From assembly GCA_965261645.1 (NCBI GenBank), contig CBDHDJ010000004.1, positions 558,001 to 622,000 of the forward strand: a stretch of DNA of 64,000 nt. The letters are read 5' to 3'. Positions 34,885-44,480 of this stretch are shown here, one piece after another. The notes under the pieces are model-generated. The model was not told the DNA's origin and did no database searches. It saw nothing but the letters and a program-made list of their open reading frames with translations. A program made the translations under genes and the position numbers. Position 1 is the stretch's first letter; each line of letters begins with the position of its first letter. The stretch is from CBDHDJ01 sp965261645. Its GTDB lineage: Bacteria > Pseudomonadota > Alphaproteobacteria > SHVV01.

Positions 34885-35757
34885 TCAGCTTGAGTCGTCG
34901 GATCGTCCCTCAGCACCGACCATGCATTCCTCCAGAAACTCCAGAAAGGCGGCTCGGACTTCAGCCTTTTCCGAAGTGTTCAAGTCATGGCCAAGCGCAA
35001 CCCGCGACTTCGCCAACAGTCTTCCGTCAATCTGGGGCGGACGCTGACCGGTGAGTCGAATGTGCTCCACCAGAGCACCAGTTTCGGTCGGCGTGACGTC
35101 GCTAGCGATCTGCCGTGCGATCGATTGCAGACGGGAACCGGAAGACAAGATGTCCAACGAGTCCCTATCGGACCCCAACACCGCCGACTCTCCCTCCGAT
35201 TGCGCAGCAGAAGCAGCACTCACCGGCCTGCAACTGAGGAATGGAGCAAGATCGTCGGCGGTCCACTCATGCGTCGAGTCGGCTTCCTGAAGAAGAAAGT
35301 TCGATTGGCTCCCTCGGGCCGGTCGAATCCCGAGGAGATGCACTCGTACCCCGTATTCCTGAGCTTGCTGCACGCCGACTCTGAGATCCTCATCGCCGGA
35401 CAGAAGAATGCACTCCGCCATCGCCCGGTTTCGAGCCAACGTAAGCATGTCCGTGACGACGAGGGAGTCGACACCCTTTTGTTCTCCTCTCGGATTGACG
35501 AACCCGAGACGAACCTTGATATTGGCTTGGTCAGCGAGAGTGATGTGCTGGGAGCTCGGGCCTTGAGATGTACCGTCGTACCAGTAGATCCGCAGGAGGG
35601 GGAGATCGCACAATTTCTCCGCAAACACCTTAAGCGTAGAGATCAGGACATCGTGATCGAGATCGATGTACCTACGGGTCAGCTTGGCGCCGCACAGCTC
35701 CTTGGAGCCCTGCGCGAAGACGTAGCCCGCGTCGACAAAGACCGCTACTCTGTCCAT
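34885..35757 (-). CDS. NYN-domain (PIN-like) RNase-fold protein
   Basis: A 290-aa protein. The N-terminal NYN domain (residues 1-150) shows MDRVAVFVDAGYVFAQGSKE (first Asp), then KGVDSLVVTDMLTLARNRA (central Asp), then CILLSGDEDLRVGVQQAQEY (third acidic pair), as in LabA/YacP-type nucleases. Residues 150-290 form a second, unrecognised, mostly helical part that ends FLEFLEECMVGAEGRSDDSS. Predicted activity is metal-dependent cleavage of RNA. It stands alone with IS elements on both sides in a defence-like neighbourhood, so a role in phage or plasmid control is possible but unproven. Confidence 0.82.
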   Translation of the reverse strand: MDRVAVFVDAGYVFAQGSKELCGAKLTRRYIDLDHDVLISTLKVFAEKLCDLPLLRIYWYDGTSQGPSSQHITLADQANIKVRLGFVNPRGEQKGVDSLVVTDMLTLARNRAMAECILLSGDEDLRVGVQQAQEYGVRVHLLGIRPARGSQSNFLLQEADSTHEWTADDLAPFLSCRPVSAASAAQSEGESAVLGSDRDSLDILSSGSRLQSIARQIASDVTPTETGALVEHIRLTGQRPPQIDGRLLAKSRVALGHDLNTSEKAEVRAAFLEFLEECMVGAEGRSDDSS

Positions 35758-36030
35758 TGAAGGGTTCCCGCCTCAGACACGAAGATCCTGCTGGCCTCAC
35801 TGAATCGGAAAAAGTAAAGGGCCCCCGCAGGGACCCTTAGTAGGCCGTTCCATTTAAAGGATAGTCGGAACGGTGAAAACAATGTGGCACCGGCAATGAC
35901 GATTGTCAAGTGACCTGTGATGGACAATCAACGATGCCGTCCACGTCCAAGGACCCACGACCTGACCCATCAAACCATGCTCTCCCTGTGCAATCCAGGA
36001 GGGATTGCGGCGAGAAGCCCTGTCGACGGG
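35758..36030. other. Upstream region of the NYN gene
   Basis: No gene is seen. A small GC hairpin (AAGGGCCCCCGCAGGGACCCTT) lies at 35816-35838, within the expected leader of the NYN gene. Confidence 0.4.
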
Positions 36031-36167
36031 CGTGACGGATGCGCATTCCGATGAAAGTGGCCACTGATTCCGACGGAAAGCGGCCACCCGTTTCGATCCA
36101 AAACGGCCACTTTGGCCGGGGGTCGAATTGGGCGTCGTGATCGTCGCCGTTGGGTGTTCCTTTGATG

Positions 36168-36941
36168 TCATTTTTGTTCTGTATGGTCAATCGCGTTGGC
36201 GTTGATATTTTCGGCGATGGCCTTTCGCATGGAGGGCCCGACGAGGTCGATCCGATGGGCATTGTGGACGATGCGGTCGAGGATGGCGTCGGCGAAGGTG
36301 GGTTCGCCGATGACGTCGTGCCACTTCGCCAACGGCAGCTGGCTGGTGACCAGGATGGCGGCGTTGTTGTATCGGTCCTCGACGATTTCCATGAGATCGC
36401 GTCGCTGATCGGGATTGAGGCGGTCGGGGCCCCAATCGTCGAGGATCAGAAGATTGGCTCTGGTGAGGGCCCGGAACAGGCCGGGGTAGCGGCCGTCGGC
36501 GCGCCCCATTTCCAGTTCGGCGAACATCCTTGGGATGCGCTTGTAGAGGACGGAGAAGTCGTCGCGGCAGGCCTTCTGGCCAAGCGCGCAGGCGAGCCAT
36601 GATTTACCGACGCCGCAGGGGCCGGTGATGATCAGGTTTTGTTTTCTTGTGATCCATTGGCCTCTGGTCAGTTGCTGGAACAGGGCTTTATCGAGGCGCC
36701 GGGGGGCGCGGTAATCGACATCCTCGATGCAGGCGTCCGGATGGCGCAGGCGTGCGTTGCGAAGCCTGTAGGTCAATCGCCGGTCGTTGCGTTCGGCCTC
36801 TTCTCGGTCGAGCAGCAGGGCCAGCCATTGAGCATGGTCGAGTTCGCCGGCCTGGGCGTTGTCACCTAATTCGGCGAAGGCGCGCGCCATGCCGTGCAGC
36901 TTGAGATGCCTGAGTTGGTCGAGGGTGGGATGGTGCAGCAT
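36168..36941 (-). CDS. istB: IS21-family IstB ATPase, element no. 2
   Basis: 257 aa, AAA+ ATPase of the IstB/DnaC type. Walker A is GPCGVGKSWLACALG and Walker B ANLLILDDWGPDRLN, with sensor region ILVTSQLPLAKWHDVIGEP. The N-terminal LDQLRHLKLHGMARAFAEL is the IstB leader helix. It assists IstA in target capture. It starts 9 bases after the istA stop. Confidence 0.92.
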   Translation of the reverse strand: MLHHPTLDQLRHLKLHGMARAFAELGDNAQAGELDHAQWLALLLDREEAERNDRRLTYRLRNARLRHPDACIEDVDYRAPRRLDKALFQQLTRGQWITRKQNLIITGPCGVGKSWLACALGQKACRDDFSVLYKRIPRMFAELEMGRADGRYPGLFRALTRANLLILDDWGPDRLNPDQRRDLMEIVEDRYNNAAILVTSQLPLAKWHDVIGEPTFADAILDRIVHNAHRIDLVGPSMRKAIAENINANAIDHTEQK

Positions 36942-36950
36942 GATGTCTCC

Positions 36951-37829
36951 TCAGTGAAAGTATTGCGGGCCGCGGATATTGGGGTGATCGATCGTCGGCC
37001 CGTCCGTGGCCTGTCGCGGTGCGCGGCGCTCGAGTTTGTTCTTGAGGATGGAGGCGACGGAAGAATAGGAGGTGGCGTCGATCTCCAGGGCTCGTTCGCA
37101 GGCGGCCTCCAGCCGTTCCGATCCGTAGGTCTTGGCGAGGCGAAGGATGCCGATACAGGAGCGGAAGCCCTGTTCGGGGTGCGGCCGGTTGCGCATGATG
37201 ACATCGACCAGGATCTCGGTATTGGCTCCCACCGCCGTGGCCCGGCTTCGGATGCGCGCCGGTGTCCAACCGGCATAACGCCGGTGCGCACTGGGCATGT
37301 GTTCGGCGATGGTGGTGTGGCGTCGATTGCCGGATCCGCGCATGTGGGCGGCCACACGCTTGCCTTTATGGAAGATCTCGACGGTGCGCTCGGTGATCCG
37401 GGCCCAGAGCTTCTGTTTGGCCAGGGTATGGGGAACCGAATAGTAATGCTTGGCGATCTCGACATGGTAGTCGAGGCCGGCGCGGCGCTGCTTCCATTCG
37501 GCGTATTGATAGGGTTGGGCAGGCAACGGCTTGAGCGCCGGTCGGTCGAGTGCTTCGAACAATTTCCGGCGGGACGCGCCCAGATGCTTTGTCTCCCGCC
37601 CGTTCAGGTCTTCCAGCCGTTCATGGATGGCCTGGTTCAGTTCGGCGAGGCTGAAGAAACGGCGATTGCGCAGGCGGGCCAGAACCCAGCGCTCGACGAT
37701 CTGGACGCTGACTTCCACTTTCGCTTTGTCCCGCGGTTTGCGCGGCCGTGCCGGCACGATCGCGGTGTCGTAATGGACCGCCATGCCGCCATAGGTGCGG
37801 TTGATCTCGGGATCGTACAGACAGGGGCA
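36951..37829 (-). pseudogene. istA: IS21-family IstA transposase, N-terminus missing
   Basis: The remaining roughly 293 codons begin LYDPEINRTYGGMAVHYD and include the end of the rve domain (PRKPRDKAKVEVSVQIVERW, with the catalytic Glu in KVE). The IstA C-terminal domain follows: YHVEIAKHYYSVPHTLAKQK then RSGSGNRRHTTIAEHMPSA-type sequence. The first two catalytic Asp residues lie in the lost part, so the element cannot move by itself. Confidence 0.85.
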
Positions 37830-37832
37830 TTG

Positions 37833-37999
37833 TCATGTATGGACGCCCCCGGTGTTGCAAGGGAGAAACTGACTTAAAACGGCGGTAGAGCTTGCAGTCA
37901 TGTATCCGGCCTTTTCGCTGCGGTACGCTGACCGCTGGCCCTGATGGAATCCGAAAGATCGACGCCCAGTCAGATTAACGAGCTCAAAGCTCTGACAAT
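37833..37999. mobile_element. IS110 (IS1111-type) left-end remnant
   Basis: GCATTGTCATGTATGGACGC and the following 150 bases match the left end of the complete IS110 at 44480-45840, with scattered differences, and stop where IS6 no. 2 begins. Confidence 0.85.
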
Positions 38000-38805
38000 G
38001 GTGCTGTCAACTTAACGAAGGCAGGTCGCAGTTGAACGTCTGAACTGAGCGGCTCAAGCAGCAGCGGTCACGGTCCGCCACGTGTTCATCGCGTCACCGC
38101 GGAATTGGCGCATTGTCTTGCGAGTGATCAGATGACGTTGGACATTGAAGGTGTTGCAGATGGCGGCGTGGGTGGAGAGAAACCTTTGCGCCGATCCTGA
38201 TGACTTGAAGCCCTGCATCCTGCGTTCTCGTTGTCGAACCGGCAGGTGCGAATTCTCCGCCCGATTATTGCTCCGTCCGCCGGTAACGTGTTTCCCCGTC
38301 ATGTTGAGATCACGCAATGCTGCCCCGTAAGATGGCAGTTTATCGGTCACCACCTTATTCGGCGCATACCCCTGCTTCTTGAGCAGTTTGCGCATTAGCT
38401 TGAGTGCTGCTTTCTTGTTCCTCCGGGACTGAACCAAGATATCCAGCACCTCACCCTCGCTGTCCACCGCCCGCCATAGATACATCCGTTTTCCGTTGAT
38501 GGAGGAAAACACCTCATCAAGGTGCCACCGGTCGTCTGGTCGAGGGCGTGATTGTCTCAGTTTTCGGGCATAGGCCTGCCCAAAATTTAAAGACCAGCGC
38601 CGTATCGTCTCGTAAGAAACATCGACACCACGTTCAGCGAGCAGATCCTCCACATCGCGGTAACTGAGCGGAAACCGGAAACACAGCCAGACGGCGCGCT
38701 GGATTATCTCTGCAGGAAACCGATGTCGGCGGTAGCTGATCTTGTTCATAACAGGAAGCTACTCGCCACCCGCAGCTGACACCAGCCAGTTACCGTGACA
38801 GCACC
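38000..38805 (-). mobile_element. IS6-family element no. 2 (806 bp)
   Basis: The ends GGTGCTGTCA (left) and its inverse TGACAGCACC (right) bracket one transposase gene. It cuts the IS110 remnant on its left. There is no matching 8-bp duplication. Confidence 0.85.
38054..38749 (-). CDS. IS6-family transposase, no. 2
   Basis: A 231-aa intact DDE enzyme. ISYRRHRFPAEIIQRAVWLC, HTH RDVEDLLAERGVDVSYETIR, and catalytic residues in HLDEVFSSINGKRMYLWRAV, VTDKLPSYGAA and NNRAENSHLPVR. It is a relative but not a recent copy of no. 1. Confidence 0.92.
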   Translation of the reverse strand: MNKISYRRHRFPAEIIQRAVWLCFRFPLSYRDVEDLLAERGVDVSYETIRRWSLNFGQAYARKLRQSRPRPDDRWHLDEVFSSINGKRMYLWRAVDSEGEVLDILVQSRRNKKAALKLMRKLLKKQGYAPNKVVTDKLPSYGAALRDLNMTGKHVTGGRSNNRAENSHLPVRQRERRMQGFKSSGSAQRFLSTHAAICNTFNVQRHLITRKTMRQFRGDAMNTWRTVTAAA

Positions 38806-38895
38806 GTTGGTATGGCGATTCGCTGGCGACCCGTTGCGGGCAATCATGGCGAGGTGTAACTAGTGAAGAAGGTCATTCACACCGGTGTTTGATGC

Positions 38896-41870
38896 ATGTC
38901 CGAAAGCGTGTTGAAAGCTGGGGGTCGCGGCTCGGTCTGGCGTAGATGGGAGCCGCACATCCATGCGCCGGGGACGGTGTTGGCGGACAACTTCCCCAAG
39001 GAAAATGGCTGGGAGTTGTACCTCGATGCCGTCGAAGCCGCATCGCCTGCGCTTCAGGCGATCGGGGTCACGGATTATTGCATCACGAGATCCTACGAGC
39101 GCATGTGTGAGGAGAAAGAAAAGGGTCGGCTGAAAGAATGCGACTTGCTCTTTCCCAACATCGAACTGCGACTCAACACCGGGACCGTCAAGGGAAAATT
39201 TGTCAACATTCACCTGCTTGTCAGTCCGGAGGATCCGAATCATGTGGACGAATTGAACCGATTTCTTGGTCGGCTCTGGTTCTCTGCTTTTGACGACAAG
39301 TTCGCATGTACACCCTCCGAGCTGGGGAGGCTGGGGAGGCGCGCGCACGGTGGCGATATAAGCGAAGAAGCTGCGCTGAAACATGGCGTCACGCAGTTCA
39401 AGGTATCGCTTGACAATCTGCTCGACATGTACCGCAGCATCGACTGGGCACAGGAGAATATCATTATCGCGGTCGCCGGAAACGCGGATGGCACTTCGGG
39501 GGTGAGGGACGCGGCGGACACGACACTGCGAGAAGAAATCGAAAAGGCCGCGCACGCTATCTTTGCCTCAAGTTCGAAGCAGAGGGATTTCTGGCTTGGG
39601 AACGGGGCGGCGAGCGTGGCCGAGCTTCGGGAGAGATATCGCGCCCGAAGCCGTGCCTTTGGGGCAGCGATGCGCATGGTCTAGAGCGCGTCGGTAAGCC
39701 CGCGGAAGACCGGTCTTGCTGGATAAAGGGGCGTGCGTCCTTCGATACGCTGCGCCACGCGTGTCGCGTGCCTGAACGTGCCTACGTCGGTTCGGCCCCG
39801 CCATCATGGACAGCGAGTTCCCAAATCATCGACGAGGTGCGTGTGAAAAGCGCGTCGTGGGTCATGACACCCGTTGTGGAGCTGAATGCGGGCTTAACGG
39901 CGGTCATCGGTGGGCGGGGATCGGGCAAGACCGCGCTTGTGGATATGATTGCGGCCGGTTGCAGCTCATACATGGAGTCGGAAGAGAATCCGTCCTTTCT
40001 TGCGCGGGCGAGGGAACACCTGTCGGGATCGCATGTCGTTGTGAGGTGGTCGAGTGGCGAGGTATCGCAAGCGCAGCCGCTTGATGCACCCGTGGATCGT
40101 TCAGCGGACTCCTATCCCCGTGTCAGGTATCTGTCGCAGCAATTCGTCGAGGATCTCTGCTCCATAGAGGGCATGCCCACGCTGATCGCGGAAATCGAAC
40201 GGGTCATCTTCGAAGCGCACCCGTCACTCGAACGCGACGGGGCGGTCGACTTCGGCGAGCTCCTTGAACTGCGGGCGGAAGGCCATCGCGATGCGCGGGC
40301 CCGGGAAGAGGCGGCACTGGCGAACGTTTCCGACCAGATCGGGGTCGAGATGGAGAAGAGGCGTGAGGTCAAGCCGCTGGAGGCAAAGATCGCCGCGAAG
40401 GAGAAGCTGATCGCACGCTACGAGAAGGATCGCAAGGCCCTGTTGCCCAAGGATGCGAAGAAGACGGGCGAGCAGCTCCAGGAACTGATCGCCGCTGCCG
40501 AACGGGTACGCGGCCAGCTCAGGAAGCTCGGCAATCGAAGGGCGTCCATCGTCGGGGTCAGGAACGAAATCAGGGACCTGAGACAGAACCGGGCGCCCGA
40601 GGCGCTGCGGGCCATGAGGGAGAGCTACAAAAACCTTGCCCTCGATGAGGGCGAGTGGGGGCGTTTTCTCCTCGAATACGTGGGTGACGTCGACGGGGTC
40701 GTGGCGGCGAAGTCCATGGAGGTGGAGAGGAGCACGAAGGCGTGGAAAGGGGAGAAGCCCTCTGTGGCGGTGGATGCCAGCGGGGCATTCCTGGCCAAGG
40801 GGGCCGATCTTGCGAGGACCCCGCTTGCCGTACTCGAAGCAGAGATCGAGAGGATGGAGAAACTGGTCGCAGCGGACAGGGAGAGCGCGCGCAAGGTCGC
40901 TGCCGTCTCCAAACGGATCGTCGAAGAAGGGAATGCGCTTGCGGGTTTGAAAGAAAGGCTCGCAGATTGCAAGGGAGCGCATGACAGGGCGAGGAGCCTC
41001 GTTGCGGATCGGGCGGACGGTTACATTCGCGTCTTCGATGCCCTGCTTGCGGAAGAACGCGTGCTCAACGAGTTGTACGGGCCGCTGATCCGGCGTCTGC
41101 GGGAAGCCGGAGGTACGCTGGGGAAGCTATCGTTCTCCGTCTCCAGGGTGACTAACGTGAGCACGTGGGCAAAGCAGGGCGAAGATGAGCTGTTTGACCT
41201 AAGGGGAGGCCCGTTCAAGGGCATAGGCTCACTCGAGAAGGAAGCGAACCGGATGCTCCGGGACACTTGGCGGGAGGGCGATTCTGCGGCGGTTTCTAAG
41301 GCCATGAACGCATTTCAGGACAAGCATCAGGAAGCGCTTCTTGAAAAGGCTCCGTATCCGCGCACGGACCGGTTGAACTACCGACCGTGGTCGAGGCGTT
41401 TCGCGCAATGGCTATACAGTACAAGCCATATTTCACTCGAGTATGGCATCAAGTACGACGGAATCGAGATACAAAAGCTATCACCTGGCACGCGGGGAAT
41501 AGTTCTGGTGCTTCTCTATCTTGCGCTCGACGATGCCGATGACCGACCGTTGATTATCGACCAACCCGAAGAGAATCTCGATCCGAAGTCCATTTTCGAC
41601 GAGCTGGTGCCGTTGTTCGAGGAGGCCAAGAAGAAGCGGCAGGTCATCATGGTTACGCATAACGCGAACCTCGTGGTGAACACCGACGCGGACCAAATTA
41701 TTGTGGCACATGTGGGACCGCAGTCGGCGGAGGGTCTTCCGGCCATCACCTACAGGAGCGGGGGCCTGGACGAGGCGGAAATCCGCAAGGTAGTGTGCGA
41801 CATCCTGGAGGGTGGAGAGGAAGCGTTCAGAGACCGCGCGAGGCGACTTCGCATTGCCTTGGAACGCTAG
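38896..41870 (+). pseudogene. TrlF-type PHP-domain / SMC-like ATPase, single frameshift
   Basis: Two frames (38896-39684 and 39768-41870) belong to one protein of about 990 aa. Part 1 is a PHP metal-dependent phosphoesterase-like domain, with the His-x-His of WEPHIHAPGT and IGVTDYCITRSYE. The third frame between them encodes KPCLWGSDAHGLERVGKPAE and CWIKGRASFDTLRHACRVPE, joining both parts, so a one-base shift near 39641-39648 separates them. Part 2 is an ABC/SMC-like ATPase: Walker A IGGRGSGKTALVD, a long coiled coil, signature KLSPGTRGIVLVLLYL, Walker B PLIIDQPEENLDPKS and MVTHNANLVV. Known relatives (TrlF family) are found in defence contexts. It could be a sequencing error or true decay. 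Confidence 0.85.
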
Positions 41871-42027
41871 GGGGCGGAGATGGAATGCCCAACGGCGAGA
41901 CGGTTGGGACGGTTGCTAGCGATGTGGAGGCCTGCGCCGGTGCACGCAGCGGGCAATCGATGAGCCGGGAACGCCGAGAATCGATCCAGTGAGCGCAACG
42001 TCGGATTCCCTCCTTGGCATGGCTTCG

Positions 42028-42119
42028 TGTTGATCGGCGTGTCGATTGGACGCCGATAAGCACTCTAACCCGTTGATTTTACTCGACCTAGGGGGGTCAA
42101 AATTGGACGCCGATCAACA
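42028..42119 (+). repeat. 92-bp IS21-end mini-element, left copy
   Basis: It starts TGTTGATCGGCGTG and ends CACGCCGATCAACA-like (ACGCCGATCAACA), with TG...CA tips, and has GACCTAGGGGGGTCAAAATT inside. It is two IS21-type ends with no genes between. An inverted copy with 89 of 92 bases matching is at 50491-50582. Confidence 0.88.
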
Positions 42120-42902
42120 CCCCAGCGCGGCATCTTCAAGCCGAAGCAGATGCGCTTCCTGCTTTCCATCAATACCGTTTTCCCGAAGCCGGGTGGCAAG
42201 GTTTGGTACGACGACCAACGCGAGGCGCATCGGCAGATTTTCGAGGGCGACGAGACGATCGACTACGCCTTTATGGGCGGGAACCCCGATGCGGCTGATA
42301 ATCGGTGGCTTCGCGAAGCGTTTGAGAACAGGATTCCAATCATCTATTTCCTCGGCATCGCGCCTGGCCGCTACCAGGCCATGCTGCCTGCGTTCATTTC
42401 GGGGTGGGACGCTACGGCGTTAAAGGCGCGCGTCGCGTTTGGTGTGCCAGATCAAGCCTCCCTGGCACCACCCGAGAACGCCCCGGAACGCCGCTACGCT
42501 CTACGCGCCGTCAAGCAGCGGCTACATCAGGCATCGTTTCGCGAGGCCGTCATCAGCGCCTACAACGGCCGCTGTGCATTGTCGGGACTGCCGGAGCCGC
42601 TGCTTCTGGACGCCGCCCATATCGTTGCCGACACGGACATGCGGCTCGGCCAACCCGTGGTGCCCAACGGCATCCCCCTGTCGAAAATCCATCACGCCGC
42701 CTTCGACACGCATCTGATCGGTATCGACCCGGATTATCGACTGCACGTGTCCGGGCGGCTGCTGATCCAAACGGACGGCCCGATGCTGGAATCCCTCAAG
42801 CGGCTGAACGGCGGAACCATCCACCTCCCGAACCGAGACAAGGATCGCCCCGATCGCGACCGGCTTGCATTGCGCTTCAAGCGATTCAAGGCAGCAGCTT
42901 GA
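42120..42902 (+). pseudogene. HNH endonuclease (HNH_2 type), 5' truncated
   Basis: The frame is open from the mini-element edge (PQRGIFKPKQMRFLLSINTV). An internal ATG at 42150 could still start a 250-aa protein. The N-terminal part reads KVWYDDQREAHRQIFEGDET and YAFMGGNPDAADNRWLREAF. The C-terminal HNH domain has CALSGLPEPLLLDAAHIVAD (the Ala-His of the motif) and LSKIHHAAFDTHLIGIDPDY (the His-x6-His region). Full-length relatives begin slightly upstream of PQRGIFKP, so the 5' end was cut off by the 92-bp element. A restriction-like DNase role is likely. Confidence 0.82.
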
Positions 42903-42963
42903 GTTATCCGCATAAACTTGGACCCCGTTCAGGGGGTCATTCCAGGGCGGGATTGCTAAGCTG

Positions 42964-44328
42964 ATGGCTTCGAAGAAGACACTGAACGCGAAGAATCTCG
43001 AGGCGCTGGGCGCCCGTCGGCTTGCCGAACTGTTGATCGAGATCAGCACCGGTAACACCTTGGCCAAACGTCGGCTCAGGCTGGAGCTGGCCGGCGAGGA
43101 GAGCCCCGCCGCCGTTGCGGGTGAAATCCGCAAGCGGCTGGCGACGATCGCCCGCTCCCGCGAGTTCGTCGACTGGCAGAACCGACGGGCTCTGGTCGAT
43201 GATTTGCAAATTCAACGCTGCGCCATCGTCGACAAGGTGGCCAAACGCAATCCATCCGAGGGACTGGAACTGATGTGGCGTTTCATGGCACTGGCCGGCT
43301 CTGTCTTCGAGCGTTGCGATGACAGCAGTGGAACCGTGATCGGCCTCTTCCACGACGCAGCAAACGACCTCGGCGAGATTGCGAAAGCAGCAAAGCCCGA
43401 TCAGGAAATGCTCGCCGACGATGCGTTCCGCGCGTTGGCCGACAACGGCTATGGCCAGTACGATTCCCTGATCCATGTTCTGATACCAGCCCTGGGGCAG
43501 AAAGGCCTGGAGCACTTGAAACAGCGGATGATCGCGCTGTCCAAAGAACCTGGTCGGTCCCGGACCAGCACGTCACACCTTGCACTGACGGAGATCGCGG
43601 ATGCCCAGGGCGACGTCGACGCATTCATAGCCCAATATGACGAGCAAACGAGAAAGGTACCGAATATTGCCGCGCAAATCGCCCGGCGGCTGCTTGCTGC
43701 GGACAGGCCCGAAGAAGCATTGCATACGATCGACGCTGCCGAGCACAAACAGGATAGCTGGGGCTGGTCGACTTTAGAGTGGAAGGACGCACGGATCGAT
43801 GTGCTCGACGCACTCGGCCGTGGCGACGAGGCCCAGGCAGATCGCTGGTCGTGCTTCGAGCGATCGTTGTCGATCCCGCATCTGCGCGCCTATCTGAAGC
43901 GCTTGGCCGACTTTGACGATCTTGAAGCCGAGGAGCGGGCGCTCGATTATGCGCAGAACTACGACAGCCCACTCGAGGCGCTGTCATTCTTCATATCGTG
44001 GCCTGCCCTAGACAGAGCGGCCGCGTTCACTATCCGGCAGGCGCCGGATTTAGACGGCAATCACTATGAGATATTGACCACGGCCGCCAACGCGATGGCT
44101 GGCAAGTATCCGTTAGCCGCGACGCTGGTGCTTCGCGCCATGATCGACTTCGCACTGACATATAGCCGCTCCAGCCGATACAAGCATGCCGCACGACATC
44201 TCATGGAGTGTTCCAGTCTTGCTTCGGCAATCGAGGATTTCGGGGCATATGAAGCGCATGATACCTACGAAGCTAGATTACGCCGCGAGCACGGCAGGAA
44301 AAGTTCATTCTGGAGCGTGGTTCATTAG
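42964..44328 (+). CDS. DUF6880 family protein
   Basis: A 454-aa soluble, largely alpha-helical protein. The start MASKKTLNAKNLEALGARRL then AELLIEISTGNTLAKRRLRL is the family's N-terminal signature. Repeated helix pairs follow (DVDAFIAQYDEQTRKVPNIA, AAQIARRLLAADRPEEALHT, RIDVLDALGRGDEAQADRWS), resembling TPR/HEAT-type repeats. The function is unknown. It follows the HNH gene by 61 bp, an interval that holds an IS-end-like stretch (ACCCCGTTCAGGGGGTCATT). The frame is complete. Confidence 0.85.
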   Translation: MASKKTLNAKNLEALGARRLAELLIEISTGNTLAKRRLRLELAGEESPAAVAGEIRKRLATIARSREFVDWQNRRALVDDLQIQRCAIVDKVAKRNPSEGLELMWRFMALAGSVFERCDDSSGTVIGLFHDAANDLGEIAKAAKPDQEMLADDAFRALADNGYGQYDSLIHVLIPALGQKGLEHLKQRMIALSKEPGRSRTSTSHLALTEIADAQGDVDAFIAQYDEQTRKVPNIAAQIARRLLAADRPEEALHTIDAAEHKQDSWGWSTLEWKDARIDVLDALGRGDEAQADRWSCFERSLSIPHLRAYLKRLADFDDLEAEERALDYAQNYDSPLEALSFFISWPALDRAAAFTIRQAPDLDGNHYEILTTAANAMAGKYPLAATLVLRAMIDFALTYSRSSRYKHAARHLMECSSLASAIEDFGAYEAHDTYEARLRREHGRKSSFWSVVH

Positions 44329-44480
44329 TAGAACGCGTCCCGATGACGTTCGCCCCATTGCGGGCTACTCTGACACATCAAGCGGTGCTCAACCCCCATG
44401 CCGTTAGAAATTTGGAAGAACATCCGCGGCGATGCTGTTGGCGAGTTGGAATTGGAAGCTCAGGAGAAAGCGGTCGGCGG
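44329..44480. other. Short interval before IS110 no. 2
   Basis: A possible truncated start at 44399 reads MPLEIWKNIRGDAVGELELE then AQEKAVGG and runs into the IS. I do not recognise it; it may be the first codons of a gene cut by the insertion. Confidence 0.3.

Larger units (their letters stand above)
36030..37832 (-). mobile_element. IS21-family element no. 2, istA 5' end lost
   Basis: The right-hand end of the genes carries three evenly spaced repeats around CGGCCAC (36057-36113), typical multiple transposase-binding sites of IS21 ends. istB is complete; istA lacks its start, being cut by an IS110 end at 37833. The exact left tip is uncertain. Confidence 0.75.

Noticed and set aside
36057..36113. 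Three spaced CGGCCAC repeats as a small CRISPR or iteron array
   Set aside because: They lie at the end of an IS21 element next to istB, where multiple transposase-binding repeats are normal.
38896..41870. Reading the PHP part and the ATPase part as two separate genes
   Set aside because: The third frame between them encodes the expected joining segment (CLWGSDAHGLE to ACRVPERA), so they are one frameshifted gene.
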